Positions 22,458 through 33,698 of a DNA stretch of 64,000 nt are shown piece after piece; position 1 is the stretch's first letter, and each line of letters begins with the position of its first letter. Source of the stretch: Hericium rajendrae (taxonomy: Eukaryota > Basidiomycota > Agaricomycetes > Russulales > Hericiaceae); NCBI GenBank assembly GCA_033439255.1, contig CM065882.1:1736001-1800000 (forward strand), in the 5' to 3' direction. The notes under the pieces were generated by a model that made no database searches, had not been told where the DNA came from, and saw only the letters and a list, made by a program, of their open reading frames with translations. The position numbers were made by a program, and so were the translations under genes.

Positions 22458-23719
22458 ATGACCGTCAAAGTCACCGTCTCCGCCGCGAAGCCCACGCGCC
22501 TCGCGCGGCTGCCCGTCGAGCTCGAGCTCCCAGGCTCCGCCGACAGCCTCACCATCCTCGACGTCAAGCACGCGCTCGCCGCCAAATACCCCAAGGTGTG
22601 TTCGCTACACCCACACGTCTTGCACGCGACTAATCCGAGTGCAATTCACGCAGTTCAAAGTGACGCGCCAGAAGCTCGCGCCCGCGAGCGACGCGAAGAA
22701 GGCGCTCGCCGACGAGCAGGCGCTCGCGGACGCGGGCACCGAGTTTGCTGTGAAGGACCTCGGCGCGCAGATCTCGTGGCGCACGGTGTTTCTTACTGAG
22801 TATGCGGGCCCGCTCGTTGCGCACCCGCTGTTGTACTTCTTTGGCGATGCCGTTTACGGCGGGCCCGTGCAGCACTCGCAGTTGCAGAAGTGCGTGTCTC
22901 GTGTCGCTTGCGGTGGACCGGTCGGAGAGCGAGTGCTGATGTGTGGGCGTGTAGATGGGTGTGTGCGATGATCACGGTGCACTTCATAAAACGCGAGCTT
23001 GAGACGCTGTTGTACGTCGTCCTTGCCCCTATGCCCGTTCGACACTGCTGACGCGCTCGCCTGCAGTGTCCACCGCTTCTCGCACGCAACCATGCCATGG
23101 TACAACATCTTCAAAAAGTATGCTCCGTTCCAATGCCTGCATCGTCGCGCTGACGCGTCCACAGCTCCGCGCACTACTGGATCACAAGCGGCTTCGCCCT
23201 CGCCTACGCGCTATACGGGCCCACCTACGCGGCAAACTCGCCCTACATCAAAAACACGCTCCGCGCCGACCCGCGCTTCATCTACGCGTGCTTCGCGCTC
23301 TACGTCGTGCGTTCCCCCACATCCTCGCCGAGTGGCTGAGCAAAGCGCTGACGCACCGCAGTACGCGCAAATCTCGAACTTCGCGACGCACATCACGCTG
23401 CGCAACCTGCGCCCGCCCGGCACGAAGCGCCGCGCCATTCCGTACGGGTACGGCTTCACGTGGCTCTCCTTCCCGAACTACTGGTTCGAGATCCTCGCCT
23501 GGGGCACCATCGCCGTGCTCACCGGCAGCTACGTCTGTGCGTGTCCCTCTCTCGTGTGTATCAGGTGAAGGAGACTGACGGTGTGCAGCGTATGTATTCT
23601 TGGGGTCGATGTTGTACCAGATGGGCGAGTGGGCGATCAAGAAGCAGCGGGCGTACAAGAGGGAGTTCGGCAAGGCGTATCCGCCCGAGCGCAAGCTTAT
23701 GATTCCGTTTATCTTCTAG
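22458..23719 (+). CDS. TSC13: Very-long-chain enoyl-CoA reductase (Tsc13/TECR)
   Basis: Tsc13 performs the last step of each very-long-chain fatty acid elongation cycle in the ER, reducing trans-2-enoyl-CoA with NADPH for sphingolipid acyl chains. The spliced protein of about 315 residues begins with the ubiquitin-like domain (MTVKVTVSAAKPTRLARLP). The steroid-reductase-like membrane domain follows: MITVHFIKRELETLFVHRF, with Lys137-Arg138 matching the essential KR pair of yeast Tsc13; then ATMPWYNIFKN; then the helices HYWITSGFALAYALYGP and FEILAWGTIAVLTGSY. The PNYWFE tyrosine corresponds to the essential catalytic Tyr. The protein ends in KAYPPERKLMIPFIF, with basic residues near the end as in ER retention signals. 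Introns are 45-65 bases and keep frame. arv1 lies next downstream, so two ER lipid genes are adjacent. Confidence 0.95.
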
Positions 23720-24309
23720 TGTGTCTGTGCTCGAGCGGTCGTGTCGGTATGGAAATATATCTATGTTTAAAACGCTATTTTTGCTCCAGCTCCCTCCGCT
23801 TGCAAACGCCTCCGCATCCCCGATGTCCATCACCCCATGTTTTACACAAGCTGGCTTCCACATCCTAATCTATATCCCAGACTGTCGCAGGACAACGAGA
23901 ACGACGTGTAGCCATGTTCCTTGCCATCTTCGGGCTGCAGGTTGTTGCCCAAGGTCATTCCAAGCCCTCGCGGGACTTTGTGCATTTGAAGTACACGTTA
24001 GACGTAGCCGTTTCGATCAGTGTATCGAAACTAGCACAATGAATATAGTTTCAAAACCTGATTTGATCCTAACTGCAATGTCCAGAGAAGCGCCCGTCGG
24101 GCTGACGCGACAGGCGCGCCGGGCGCTAAAGCGGAAAGTCATGGACACGAGCAGCGACTCACTGCTCTCCATTTCACTGTTCTCCATTTCCGACCACCGT
24201 TCCCAGCGTCTCATCCGACCACTGACGGCATGGTTCCGCTGACTTCTTGCTGGTAGCATCAAGACTTTAGGCCACGCCAGCAAAAGCGTGTCACCGTATC
24301 ACAGGAAGC
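23720..24309. other. Intergenic between tsc13 and arv1
   Basis: This 590-base gap between plus-strand genes shows no repeat, RNA gene or credible coding sequence. Confidence 0.55.
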
Positions 24310-25745
24310 ATGCCACTCTGCACGACCTGCGCGCAGCCGCTTCCCCACCTGTATACTATCTATCAGTACGAGAAGAACATCCGCCTCGATCAATGTGTCT
24401 GTCCACCTTTTGCTTTATCTGACATGTTCGCTTAACTAACGCGCAGTATAGCCATCCTGCCGCCAAATCGCCGATCCATACATCGAGCATGCGATCCTGT
24501 CTGTCGTGCTCGATCTCGTCTGGCTCAAACGCGGCGTGTATAGACACCTGCTCTTCAACCGCGGTGCACCACCAAGGCGTGTCGAGGCGCGCGCCAGGAA
24601 GAAGAATGACAGGGCGGGCGATGCTAGTGCGTCCTCCGCGAGCGGCGGGAGTCCAGACCGCAACGCCAGTGCGAAGGCGCAGGAGCATTCCGACGAGATG
24701 GTACGTTCGCTGGTCTCCATTTGTCAATCCGTGTTCACCGTCCGCCGTACTCAATGGAACGTCACCGCGGCAACGACAGGCTCGATGGGGTTTGATCATA
24801 CGCCTGGGGCTGCTACTGGTCCTCGTAGACGCGTGTACGTCCCCGCATCCCCTCGGTGCTATGCCCAGCTGAACCCAGCGCTCCAGTTATCAGGTGGTCC
24901 AAACTAGGTACGGCATCATCTCCGCATCGCGAACGCCGATCAGTGCTTATGCCGCACAGGCCCGCAGGTGCGCGTCGCCATCAACGGCGAGTACCTCTGG
25001 ACGACCGAATCCGCTATCGCATTCACCCGCGTCCTGCTCGGCTGCTTTGTCGGTTCGGCCCCTCTGTACCCCTCTTATCCTCTCCCACTTATACCCACCA
25101 TGCGCTCTACGCAGAAACAATCGCCTTCCATGCCGGAATCACGGTCTCCTCATTCGTGGTCCTGACGAGCCTTGACTGGTTCGCGGCACGCAGGCACCGC
25201 AAAGGCACGCCGCCGCCCGCAGACTCTGGCGTGCGGCAGCAGCTCCGGTACATACCTCTGCCGCTATGTCCCTCCGTCCGCCCTGACGCTCCGCCGCAGC
25301 TATTCCCACATCCCGCTCTGCCTCCTCTACTCTTCTCTCTCTAAATTTGTGCTCCTCTTCCTTCTTTCTCTCTGGGGCTACACGCCGCCCACCGGGGCCC
25401 CCGTCGCGAAGCCGGACTACGAATGGACACTGCACGTGAGCAATCCGACGCTGCGCGTCCTCTGGGAGGCGCTAGATGACGACAAGCTCGATCGGGAGTG
25501 GGTCGTGCGCAACGTGCTTGGTGGTATGGCTGCTGGATTTGGGCTGCGAGGTGCGCTCAGATTATCTTTGTGGCGATTGGCTGTCTGATTGTATGTCAGT
25601 GGTACTGGATTGTCATCCCGTGTTTACGACTATTGTGATTCTCGCAGGGTGGGGGATCAAGACGGCTGTCGCGAACGTTGTGAGTAGATGGGTGGGTGTC
25701 GACGAGAACATTGGCGAGACGTGGCTGGCCTATAGTATACCTTGA
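24310..25745 (+). CDS. ARV1: Arv1 sterol/sphingolipid homeostasis protein
   Basis: Arv1 is an ER membrane protein needed for sterol distribution, ceramide transport and GPI-anchor synthesis. The N-terminal Arv1 homology domain is clear: MPLCTTCAQPLPHLYTIY, ENIRLDQCP/PSCRQIADPYI style zinc pairs (CTTC and CPSC), EHAILSVVLDLVWLKRGVYR and HLLFNR. A low-complexity insert follows. Membrane helices come next: WGLIIRLGLLLVLVDAFIRW, ETIAFHAGITVSSFVVL and SKFVLLFLLSLWGY, plus a C-terminal segment ending GETWLAYSIP. A 21-base exon (24887-24907) supplies FIRWSKLG and is supported by matching phases on both sides. The downstream exon reads PQVRVAINGEYLWTTESAIA. The ATG at 24310 directly precedes the zinc ribbon. 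The gene looks intact. Confidence 0.92.
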
Positions 25746-26089
25746 TATCGTATGGATTTTCATGTTTTAACAAATTGTTGATGACATATGTCATTCCTAA
25801 GACTGGATAGTGTGTATGAGCATGTGATAGGCTTCACCCCGAGAACATGTTGGCTACAAGAACAATCTAAACAAAGCTGGACTAGCGAGCGTGTATGGCT
25901 AAAGGAGCGTCTGTATCTCGTCAGCGGGACGGATAAAATATGAGCGAGGAAAAAGTAGTAATCCGAGAACATCCCTGGAGAAAAAGTCGTACCGATCAAC
26001 GGCATGATGGCACGATGAAAACTAAGACAGTCTATGAGAAGAAAACCTTGCACGTCGAAATGCGGCACCGAACATGCTCCAGATCGCCG
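25746..26089. other. Intergenic between convergent arv1 and terpene synthase
   Basis: This 344-base gap contains the 3' ends of two convergent genes and nothing else recognised. Confidence 0.55.
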
Positions 26090-27379
26090 TCAAAAGTCCA
26101 CCAGACGCATCTGACAGAACAGGATTTGATCCGTCTGCCGAGGCAGGCTTCGACTACAAGCATAGTTGGAACCCGTAACAATGGATTCAAAGCTGGGACC
26201 GACCTCAAGCTCCTGCTGCACTCTTGACTGGTGAACTTCCGTCTGCTGAACCGGCGTTTGCTGAGCCGCCTTCTTCGGCAACAATGCAACCGTGAGGGTG
26301 CGCTTCACCTCCTCGCCGTTATTGCCGAAATACCGCCGCGTCAGGAAGCTCCAGTGTAGCGAGCCGATGATCCAATCCTGCAGACCCACGATGTACTTCT
26401 CGACGTCTGAATCGACGTCGGGGCCCCAAGACGGGAGGGAGGCGTGCACCCTCGCAAAGGTATTAAGCGTGCCGAAGCAAAGCGCACCGACATGGTCGAT
26501 GGCTGTCTGAATGTCGAGACCCTGTTCGTTCATCACGATAATAACGGAATTGTGGGTATCGCCGCGGGCTTGCTCGACGTTGAATGAAAAGATGTCCTAG
26601 ACACACGTCGCACGTTAGAACCATGCCACGCAAAGAAAGAACGAAAGTTACATTTGACCACGAAACCAGATCGTTCGCCGCATTTTCCAGTGTCTTCACG
26701 GACGGGTGGTTGACGACTTCGTCGGGGAGATCGATGCCTGCGGCGTACTCGATGAGCGCGAAGCATGGCTTGCAACCGCTCGTATCCCGGCGGAGAGCGA
26801 CGTAAGACTCCAAGTCCGGAATATCATCGTTTATGCGATCGAGGGCCTGCTGGGTCACGGCTCGGAAGAACAGCTCCATTGTATCGATAAAGCGTTGCCT
26901 GCATCCAGGCCCACCCGTTTTGACGAAACGAGAGAAAAATCTACGCACTCATGAATCAACAGTCAATGACGCGAAAACAAAGGTCGCACGTACGACTTGG
27001 TCAAGAGACCGACCGGCTCCTCCGTTGGGAATCCTACTGGGTCCTCAAGACAGCCCATGACGCAGTCGCGCATCACATGGATCTGATCCGCCTCGAACTC
27101 GTCCGACCAGTCATCGAGCTTGAACAAGTAGTTCATGAAATCCGCGACGACGCGCAGGCGGTCCGCCTCAACGTCGGGGTAGCACATCGCGCTGAGGTCG
27201 CCCGACTTGAGCCCCAGGAAGGCCTTGCGCTTCCTCTCGCTAAGCGGCGCACCGTCGAGAAGCCATTGTTCTGATGCTTTGGCAACATCAGGCGCAGACG
27301 GGTTGACGCGGAGGGGGAAGTCGCAGTAGGAAATGAAGTCAGGGAATGTGATCGTCGAGGATGACGCAGTGTTAGCCAT
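26090..27379 (-). CDS. Class I sesquiterpene synthase
   Basis: This is a terpene cyclase of about 390 residues that should ionise farnesyl diphosphate with Mg2+ and cyclise it. The aspartate-rich motif DDWSDE starts at residue 89 within FMNYLFKLDDWSDEFE. The second metal site NDIFSFNVE (ND-x2-S-x3-E) spans residues 225-233, built across an intron. GDTHNS follows, and HWSFLTRRYFG carries the conserved RY pair. Three exons join in frame, with introns at about 26604-26665 and 26931-26993. The start ATG at 27379 gives MANTASSSTITFPDFISYCD, typical of fungal sesquiterpene synthases. A TATATAAA box lies about 105 bases upstream. The C-terminal roughly 70 residues are Gln/Val-rich and look poorly conserved. 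The cyclisation product cannot be told from sequence. No P450 is adjacent; the nearest is 8 kb away. Confidence 0.94.
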
Positions 27380-27483
27380 GGCCGTTAGTAGGAGGATGAG
27401 GGGATGCGGACGGGAAGGGCGACGCAATATTCAAACCAGGAACTTTGGTCGGGGATAAAAGTGATCGGTCCAGGCGCGTCATC

Positions 27484-27491
27484 TTTATATA
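27484..27491 (-). promoter_or_regulatory. TATA box of the sesquiterpene synthase
   Basis: On the minus strand the sequence reads TATATAAA about 105 bases before the ATG at 27379, within GTTTGTATATAAAG. A strong TATA box fits an inducible metabolic gene, though this is inferred from position only. Confidence 0.55.
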
Positions 27492-28941
27492 CAAACATCT
27501 TTACATACCGCTTGCACTGGCTGTACAAAACTACCGACAGTGCCGATAAGGATGACACCAATGGCCAAGGCAGCAAATAAGTTGTTGATCCGCTCGGCTC
27601 GAGACTGGCGGGAAGTTCTGTGAGGGAGTGTGATATCGCGGGATCAATTCATTATGGGTTTCAAAGACCTTGTGGTGGCGGCATCGCTGAGAACTTCGAG
27701 CAGGTACGGATCCGATTAGCGACGCACGAGGCGATGTATATCCAGGGAGGCGGGCGATTCAGGCTTTGTGGGCTCGGACGAAAGCCTAGAATAAATCGCC
27801 ATTTGATTCAAAATTTTCGACCCCGGAATATGCAGGCTGTAGGTCCTTAAAAAGGTCTATTCAGATTGACGATGGGTAACGTCAGGATGAGTCATAGCGA
27901 GGCTCGGATAGCGCACCGTTACTTTTGCCCTCAGGGACAAGGTCCCTGATTCCAGCTTTAACTCTGCTTGCCCACGAATTACAAGGACAGACGGACAAGT
28001 CGCAATCGAGAGGTGGATTTCTGACGCGACGTCTGCGTGCATGGCGATCGTGTCAAGGACGGTGGTGGACCTTCCCAAGGGATATGAAGTGGATTATGTC
28101 TCCGCGTGGACGAAATGAGATCAGATGGAACATTTCATATTCGTCTATCTTGCAGATCTTGCGAAGCTGCAGGCGCTTCTCCAAGCAGACAGTCACCCTG
28201 GTGGGTTGCTCCAATGGTCGTAAGCTTTGGCAACGCTTCGCGTGCGGCCGCCATCCCCGCTGCTTCTGTCATCGGCTCCCAAATGACGAAGCTTGCAGAT
28301 TGGGATAACGTGCGAAGGAAAGTGCATAGAAGGCCGGTCGAACGCGAAGCACATGGGATGCAGGCCATACTTTTCAAGGTTAGGGGTGCATTGGAGACAT
28401 GTCAGCGGCGTAGAGGACAATTTTCCGAAAATGTGCGACGCAATTTGCAGATACATCGGTCTTGCATCGGTCTGGAATCAATCTCTTGGAAGTGCCTGAG
28501 ACGGCGGCCGGGAGCGCAATCGTGAAAATGAGCCCGTCGACTGGGTGTTGACCGACTTGCTGTGACACCTGCAGGTACCGCCGGCACCGAGGCTTCAGAT
28601 ATCTTCCATCCGGCAAGCTTGTGGATCTTCAAGAGTGCGTACACCCGGATAGCGTCCACAATGAGCAGAAGGGAAGGCTAAAGCAAGGAGATAAGCAGAT
28701 GAAGTTGACCTATGGATTGATTCAGGTCGACTTGGTGGAAGTCAACAGCGCAGAAGCCTGCCCCAAATCGATCCAAATCAATCTTGAGGGCTTTCTCCAT
28801 TTGGATCAAATACCACGCAGATCGGCCCGTGCAGAGCCACTGCACCGACAACCACTTCTGCAACTATCTCTCCTCTATCAGAATCTGCCTTGGGAGACTA
28901 ATCTTCTCCTTTGTAGTACTGTGCGATCATTCCAAGTTGTC
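27492..28941. other. Intergenic, only fragmentary open frames
   Basis: This is 1.45 kb between the divergent sesquiterpene synthase and HSBP1-like genes. Open frames of 60-140 codons on both strands (for example 28106-28525 on +) have no recognisable motif and do not splice into anything convincing. Confidence 0.5.
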
Positions 28942-29487
28942 ATGGCATCCTCAGCGCTGCCTTTGAAAGTTGGCTCGACATCATCCACGGCAACCCCATC
29001 CCGCCTCACAAACGGGACTTCAAGCGGCCCAGATCGAAGCGCGAATGCGACGCCAACCAAGGGCGCGAACCCAGGCTCGGCAGCGAAGGTCGTGACGAAT
29101 CCTGCAGACATCTCAAGTCCGCATGAGTTGACCGCCTACGTGCGTATCTGCACTTCTGCGCTCATATGATGTGCTGATCGCATGCCATCTTGTGATAGGT
29201 CGAGGATCTCCTCGAGCAGCTGGACGCGAAGTTCGATGACATGTCGACGCAGATTCTGGACCGGAGTACGTTACGTGCCAGTTAATGCGTCGTTCATTCG
29301 CTGACTTTGCTTTTGGCTGCCAGTGATGGCTATGTCCTCTCGTGTGGACGCGCTTGAAGCTTCTATCCAAGACATCATCAACGGTGATATCACTCCTGGA
29401 GGCAGCATACCGCCTTCACCAGGACCTAGTGTTGGGCTATCGATGACACCGACGCCTGGGGTGAGGAGAAGTGGGAGCGGAAAGTAG
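28942..29487 (+). CDS. Heat shock factor-binding protein 1-like (HSBP1)
   Basis: HSBP1 is a small coiled-coil protein that forms trimers and, in animals, binds the trimer domain of heat shock factor 1 and the WASH complex. The core here is spread over three exons: ISSPHELTAYVEDLLEQLDA, KFDDMSTQILDRMMAMSSRV and DALEASIQDIINGD, matching the L-x6-L heptads of HSBP1. Unlike the 76-residue animal protein, it has a Ser/Thr-rich N-terminal extension of about 60 residues and a Pro/Gly/Ser tail (about 135 residues total). The ATG at 28942 is the first consistent start. Both introns keep frame (donors GTGCGT and GTACGT). The family call rests on the core; the extensions' role is unknown. Confidence 0.82.
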
Positions 29488-29701
29488 TGATTGTTTCTAT
29501 TTGATGTCTATACTGTTTGTTGACAGTTTGAAATACCCGTCCTTACCACTAACCATTTTCATGTTCAGTTCACTGTAATGCCAAAATTCTCAACTTGTAC
29601 TATTTGTTGTTTCAAGCACCGTCTGTTGATACACTAGACCCCACTACTGCAACGATACCCAATGTCTCAACCATCTAACCCATAACGAAAGAGAATATTC
29701 C

Positions 29702-31069
29702 TCAATCTAACCCTGCCCCGCCAGCCGTACTAGGCGTAATTGCCCTTCGCCCTGGTGTTGGGGTTGGTCCTGCTCCCGAAGCCCCGCCAAAGAGTGACGA
29801 CAGCATATCGCCGAAAGGATTGGCCTGCTGCGAACGCGGGGGCGGTATTGCAAAGTAAACAGTGGCGATCTCGTTCAGGGCCTATAACATTGCATCAGTA
29901 ACATGAACCCGGAACATCGGGACATTTCTCTCACCTCCCGTACCTCCCTCGTTGCCAGAATCCCGCCGCGGCTCTGATATGTCCCACAGAGTCTCACCCA
30001 GGCCTCTCGTACTACCTTGTTCTTGTCACCCTGCGCGCGCTGGCAGGTTCTAACTGCGAGCTGGACGAAGTTGAGCAGCGGCTCTCCGGTGAACACAATT
30101 TCGTCTTCCTGCGTCTCGATGAATCCCAGTCGTTTAGCGGGCAGTCGTAACGGCGTCGGCTGGGCGGTGGACAAGAATGGGGATTGTGATAAGGGAAGAT
30201 GGGAGAGGTATGAATCAAGGAAAGTGCGGGACGCGAGAATGTTGCCATTTAGAAGGTATCTGCGTGTCGAGAAGCGAGATCAATACAACTGTAAATTATG
30301 GACGAACATGGGACCAGCGTACGGGATCGTTCCACGCAGCGCAAAAGCTCCTGCATGAGAAGACAGTGAACCGCTCGACAGTACCCAATCGTAATAGACT
30401 TGGGCAAGTAGACGCGCGCTGTCGCGCTTGCCAGAAGCCAAGAGGTGGTGCTCGGCACCGTCTAGAATTCCATCTACGAGAAATCAGAGGTTAAACCTTT
30501 AGATCTGTACAAAGGCACCTTCAACCAAGGTTATGAGTTACTTACCTTTGTACAGGAGTTCACCGACATAATGGTGTAGATCTGGGTCGCCAACGGGGTA
30601 GAGCCCATGTTTCGCAGACCACCTGCAAATGACGTTAGCAGGGCGCTGAGCGTGAAGTGGAGCTACATACGTGATGCTCTTGTCCATTAATGTTTTCCTC
30701 CACGAACCCTGTGAGCCCGTGAGGGCGATCAGCTGCGTCATGCGTCCTTGATCACCAGGCTCCGTCAATGTGAGGCCGGAGAGTAATGCATGCCGACTCA
30801 CCTCTGCTTTCTTCTGATACGGGCTCTCCTTTCGCATCGTATACATCAAGCAAGAATACCGCTAGGTCCGTCCCGCTGCCCACCTGGCCCATCTTGAGGA
30901 GCTCACGCGCGCTCTGGAAGAGGACATCGATGGCGGTGTCGAAATGCCCTGATTTCTGGTACCGTGAAGCGAAAGTGCGCGCTTTTTGGTGCGCTTCGTA
31001 TGGTTGTCCTGCTGTAATTAAAGGCAAGATGGCGTTAAGAGCCCGTTCAGAGGATGGTGGTGGAGGCAT
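29702..31069 (-). CDS. GET4: Get4, tail-anchored protein targeting factor
   Basis: Get4, with Get5, bridges the chaperone Sgt2 to the ATPase Get3 so that tail-anchored proteins are delivered to the ER. The spliced protein of about 330 residues is an alpha-solenoid. It starts with ERALNAILPLITAGQPYEAH, then TFASRYQKSGHFDTAIDVLF and DLAVFLLDVYDAKGEPVSEE. After a 55-base intron come GRMTQLIALTGSQGSWRKTL, GDPDLHHYVGELLYK, KRDSARLLAQVYYDWV and EPLLNFVQLAVRTCQRAQGD. It ends with ANPFGDMLSSLFGGASGAGP and a Pro/Thr/Gly-rich tail, as in other fungi. The ATG at 31069 gives MPPPPSSERAL. All intron phases match. A 591-base region separates it from the divergent MFS gene. Confidence 0.94.
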
Positions 31070-31660
31070 TGCTGGAGGGTGGTATGCGGTTGCAGACTTG
31101 CAGGCCCGGGGTCGCCTTTCCAGGGAAGCGACGCGTCGGGCCGGGGCCGGGGTCCTCGTCGGGGAGCAGACCTCCACCACCGCGCGCCCAATTGCTTGCA
31201 GAACGGTACTCTCAACTATATTCAAGATGTCCACGATCATTCAACGGTGTGGGTGCTAATTTCGACTCTGTACTTGAAGCCTTCGACTTTACAGTAAGCC
31301 TGCATTTCTACACCGCGGAGCCCTTCAAGTGAAAAGGTAGGTTGTTTACAACATCGGTCTTACATGGCAGCGTTGTGGCCCGAGATATATAGCGTGCGGG
31401 AAGCCACTGCAGGTATACGAGTGAGTATAGCGAAGTCCTTTTCTACGTCTTTCATTTCAGCGCTCATGGGTATCGAATCTGTTCGTCAGAATCGCGGCGC
31501 TCGATAACTTCATCGTAATCGAGACCCACTTGTTTGTCCGCTGCGACGTGAGACGTTTTATCGCCGTTCCGGAGGGAACGATGACTAGAACATGCATAAA
31601 TGAACTGGCTGCCATCCGAGTGCTACCTGCAACATCCTCGACCAGCTCTCAGCAGCTCTC
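31070..31660. other. Divergent promoter region (get4 / MFS)
   Basis: This is a 591-base gap between genes read outward. No further feature was identified. Confidence 0.55.
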
Positions 31661-33698
31661 ATGTCCCTTTCATCGTTTCCCGGCGTCGAAGGCGGAGATG
31701 CAGCTCTGCCGGAGCCCGATCCTCGAAAACCATCCCAGTACTCCCTTACCCGTAGAATCTTTCTGTTGATCCTTTTCTGTCTCGCACAGTTTTTAGACAC
31801 CTTCAACATCTCTGCTTTGTTCACCGCAATACCTGCACTATCCGCATCGTTAGACATGAATTCATCTGAGGCCACGTGGATCATGAGCGCGTACAGCTTG
31901 ACCTTTGCAGCTTTTTTGCTTATTGTGAGTACCGTTTGCCAGACATCCGCCGTTGAACTCTACTCATAGCAGAATCGATTTTGAGAGTGGGAAGATCAGT
32001 GATGTATACAGTCCTAGTAAGACCCGTCATACTCGTCTGCTGGTCTCCAATTGACTGTGTTCTGCAGAATATGCCTTCATCATTGGCGTGGCATGTCTAG
32101 GCATCGTTTGTCTGGGTGCAGGGTTCTGTAACACAAAAATCCCTGTCATTGTGCTTCGCGCTCTCTCCGGCATAGGTACATGTCTTCGCGTTAGTTGTGC
32201 TACTCCAGCGCTGATATCTTATAAAAGCGGGCGCGATGACCATCCCTTCGGCGCTGTCTCTCATCGTGACTATCTTTCCTTCCCACCTTGAGCAGTCGCG
32301 CGCATTTGGAGCTTTCGGAGGGTGCGGTGCTATCGGAAATGGTACGTGACTTGGTTGTAGTCATGCTTCTGAACTGTGCAGTGTGCTGATCCTCTCCCTG
32401 CCTATATCTCAGTCTCAGGATATGTCATAGGAGGCGTCTTCGTCGAGTTCGCAAGTTGGCATTGGATTTTCTGGCTTGTGACCATCGTTGCGCTCCCCAT
32501 TGCTGCCATGTCCCTTTTCCTTATCCCACCACAGTCTAGGCGGGAGATTGATGACCTTCCGCAGATGGTGCGGTTTCAGCGGCTGGACGTGATAGGTGTG
32601 AGCATTCTGACAGGTTCGCGTCTTTGCTTGCTGGCCATTCAATATATGGGTAACTAGACTTTAACTTTAGCTGCCTTAATTCTTTTCATCTTCGCTGTCA
32701 TTTCGGGATCCACGGACGGATGGGCCACGGCAATTGTTTTGGCTCCTCTCTTCATTTCCGCGGCAATGCTTGTCGGCTTCTTCGTCTACGAGACGCGGAT
32801 TCCTGTTGAACGTGCTGCCATGTGCGTTCTTGTATTTTTAACTATGACCTATCCGACCTGTTCTGAAATCATCATGTAGACCTCCTCATACATGGTTCTA
32901 TCCCAACTTCTCTGTCGTGTTCTGCGCCTCGCTTCTACCCTTTCTCTGGTGGGCGACTATAGGTTTGCTTTTCATCTCACTCTGGCAGGAAGTGTACCAC
33001 CAATCTGCCATTTCGTCCGCCATCCATCTGTCCGTGTTATCTCTCAGACTCGGTCACAACACTTGTCCGCTGACGCTTGTCCGTCTGCAGGATACCCATC
33101 AGCGTGGGCGCCTTCCTTACTAGCTTCACTGGCCCACTCTCGAGGAAACTCAGTCCAAAATGGATCATCATGTTCGGCCAGGCGCTCATCATGGTCGCCA
33201 ACATCCTGCTCAACTTCGCGGATGGCTTTGATAAGTACTGGTCGCGCGACTTCCCAGCCTTCGTCCTTGGGACAGCAGGGGCGCAAATCATATACACGCA
33301 CACCAAGTAAGTGTTCTCATGCGTAATCATTTCGATTCGTCAAGAGCCGACATTCATGTCGCATGCGCAGCGTCGCCATCTTCCGCACCACGCCGCCATC
33401 TGTGGCCGGAACTGTCGGCGCCATCTACAACGGCGCGCTGCAGCTCGGCTCCGCCGTCGGTCTTGCCGCGGTTACTTCAATACAGAATAGCGTCGACGAA
33501 CGCCATGGAGGGGTCAACAATAGCTACGCGGGCCGCCGCGCGGCTTACTGGTTCGTGTTCGCGACCGTGTGTGTAGAGATGGCGGCGATGGCATGGTTTT
33601 ACGATGTGAGTGCGGAGAGGGAAGGGGGTGTCGAGCAACTGGAGGAGGACGAGAAGGGGTGTGGTGATAGCAAAGAAGGCGTGGGGCAGGCGCGTTAG
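31661..33698 (+). CDS. Major facilitator superfamily transporter (DHA2-like)
   Basis: This is a polytopic exporter-type MFS protein of about 480 residues at the plasma membrane or vacuole. Helix 1 reads IFLLILFCLAQFLDTFN, followed by SSEATWIMSAYSLTFAAFLL. The loop 2-3 motif is SGKISDVYSP. Further helices read YAFIIGVACLGIVCLGAGF, the antiporter-type stretch ALSLIVTIFP, GYVIGGVFVEFASWHWIFW, AALILFIFAVISG, ALIMVANILLNFADGF and NGALQLGSAVGLAAVTS. About nine exons join in frame, including a 55-base intron at 33036-33090 that joins HLSV to IPISVGAFLTS. The C-terminal tail is acidic (EGGVEQLEEDEKG). The pattern resembles fungal DHA2-type drug/metabolite exporters. The substrate is unknown; it lies 4.3 kb from the sesquiterpene synthase, with two housekeeping genes between. 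Confidence 0.88.

Noticed and set aside
15851-27379. Classical terpene biosynthetic gene cluster
   Set aside because: The P450 and terpene synthase are separated by 8 kb containing the F-box gene, tsc13 and arv1; there is no contiguous cluster.
33030-33095. Apparent frame break in the MFS gene
   Set aside because: A 55-base GT-AG intron at 33036-33090 joins HLSV to IPISVGAF in phase.
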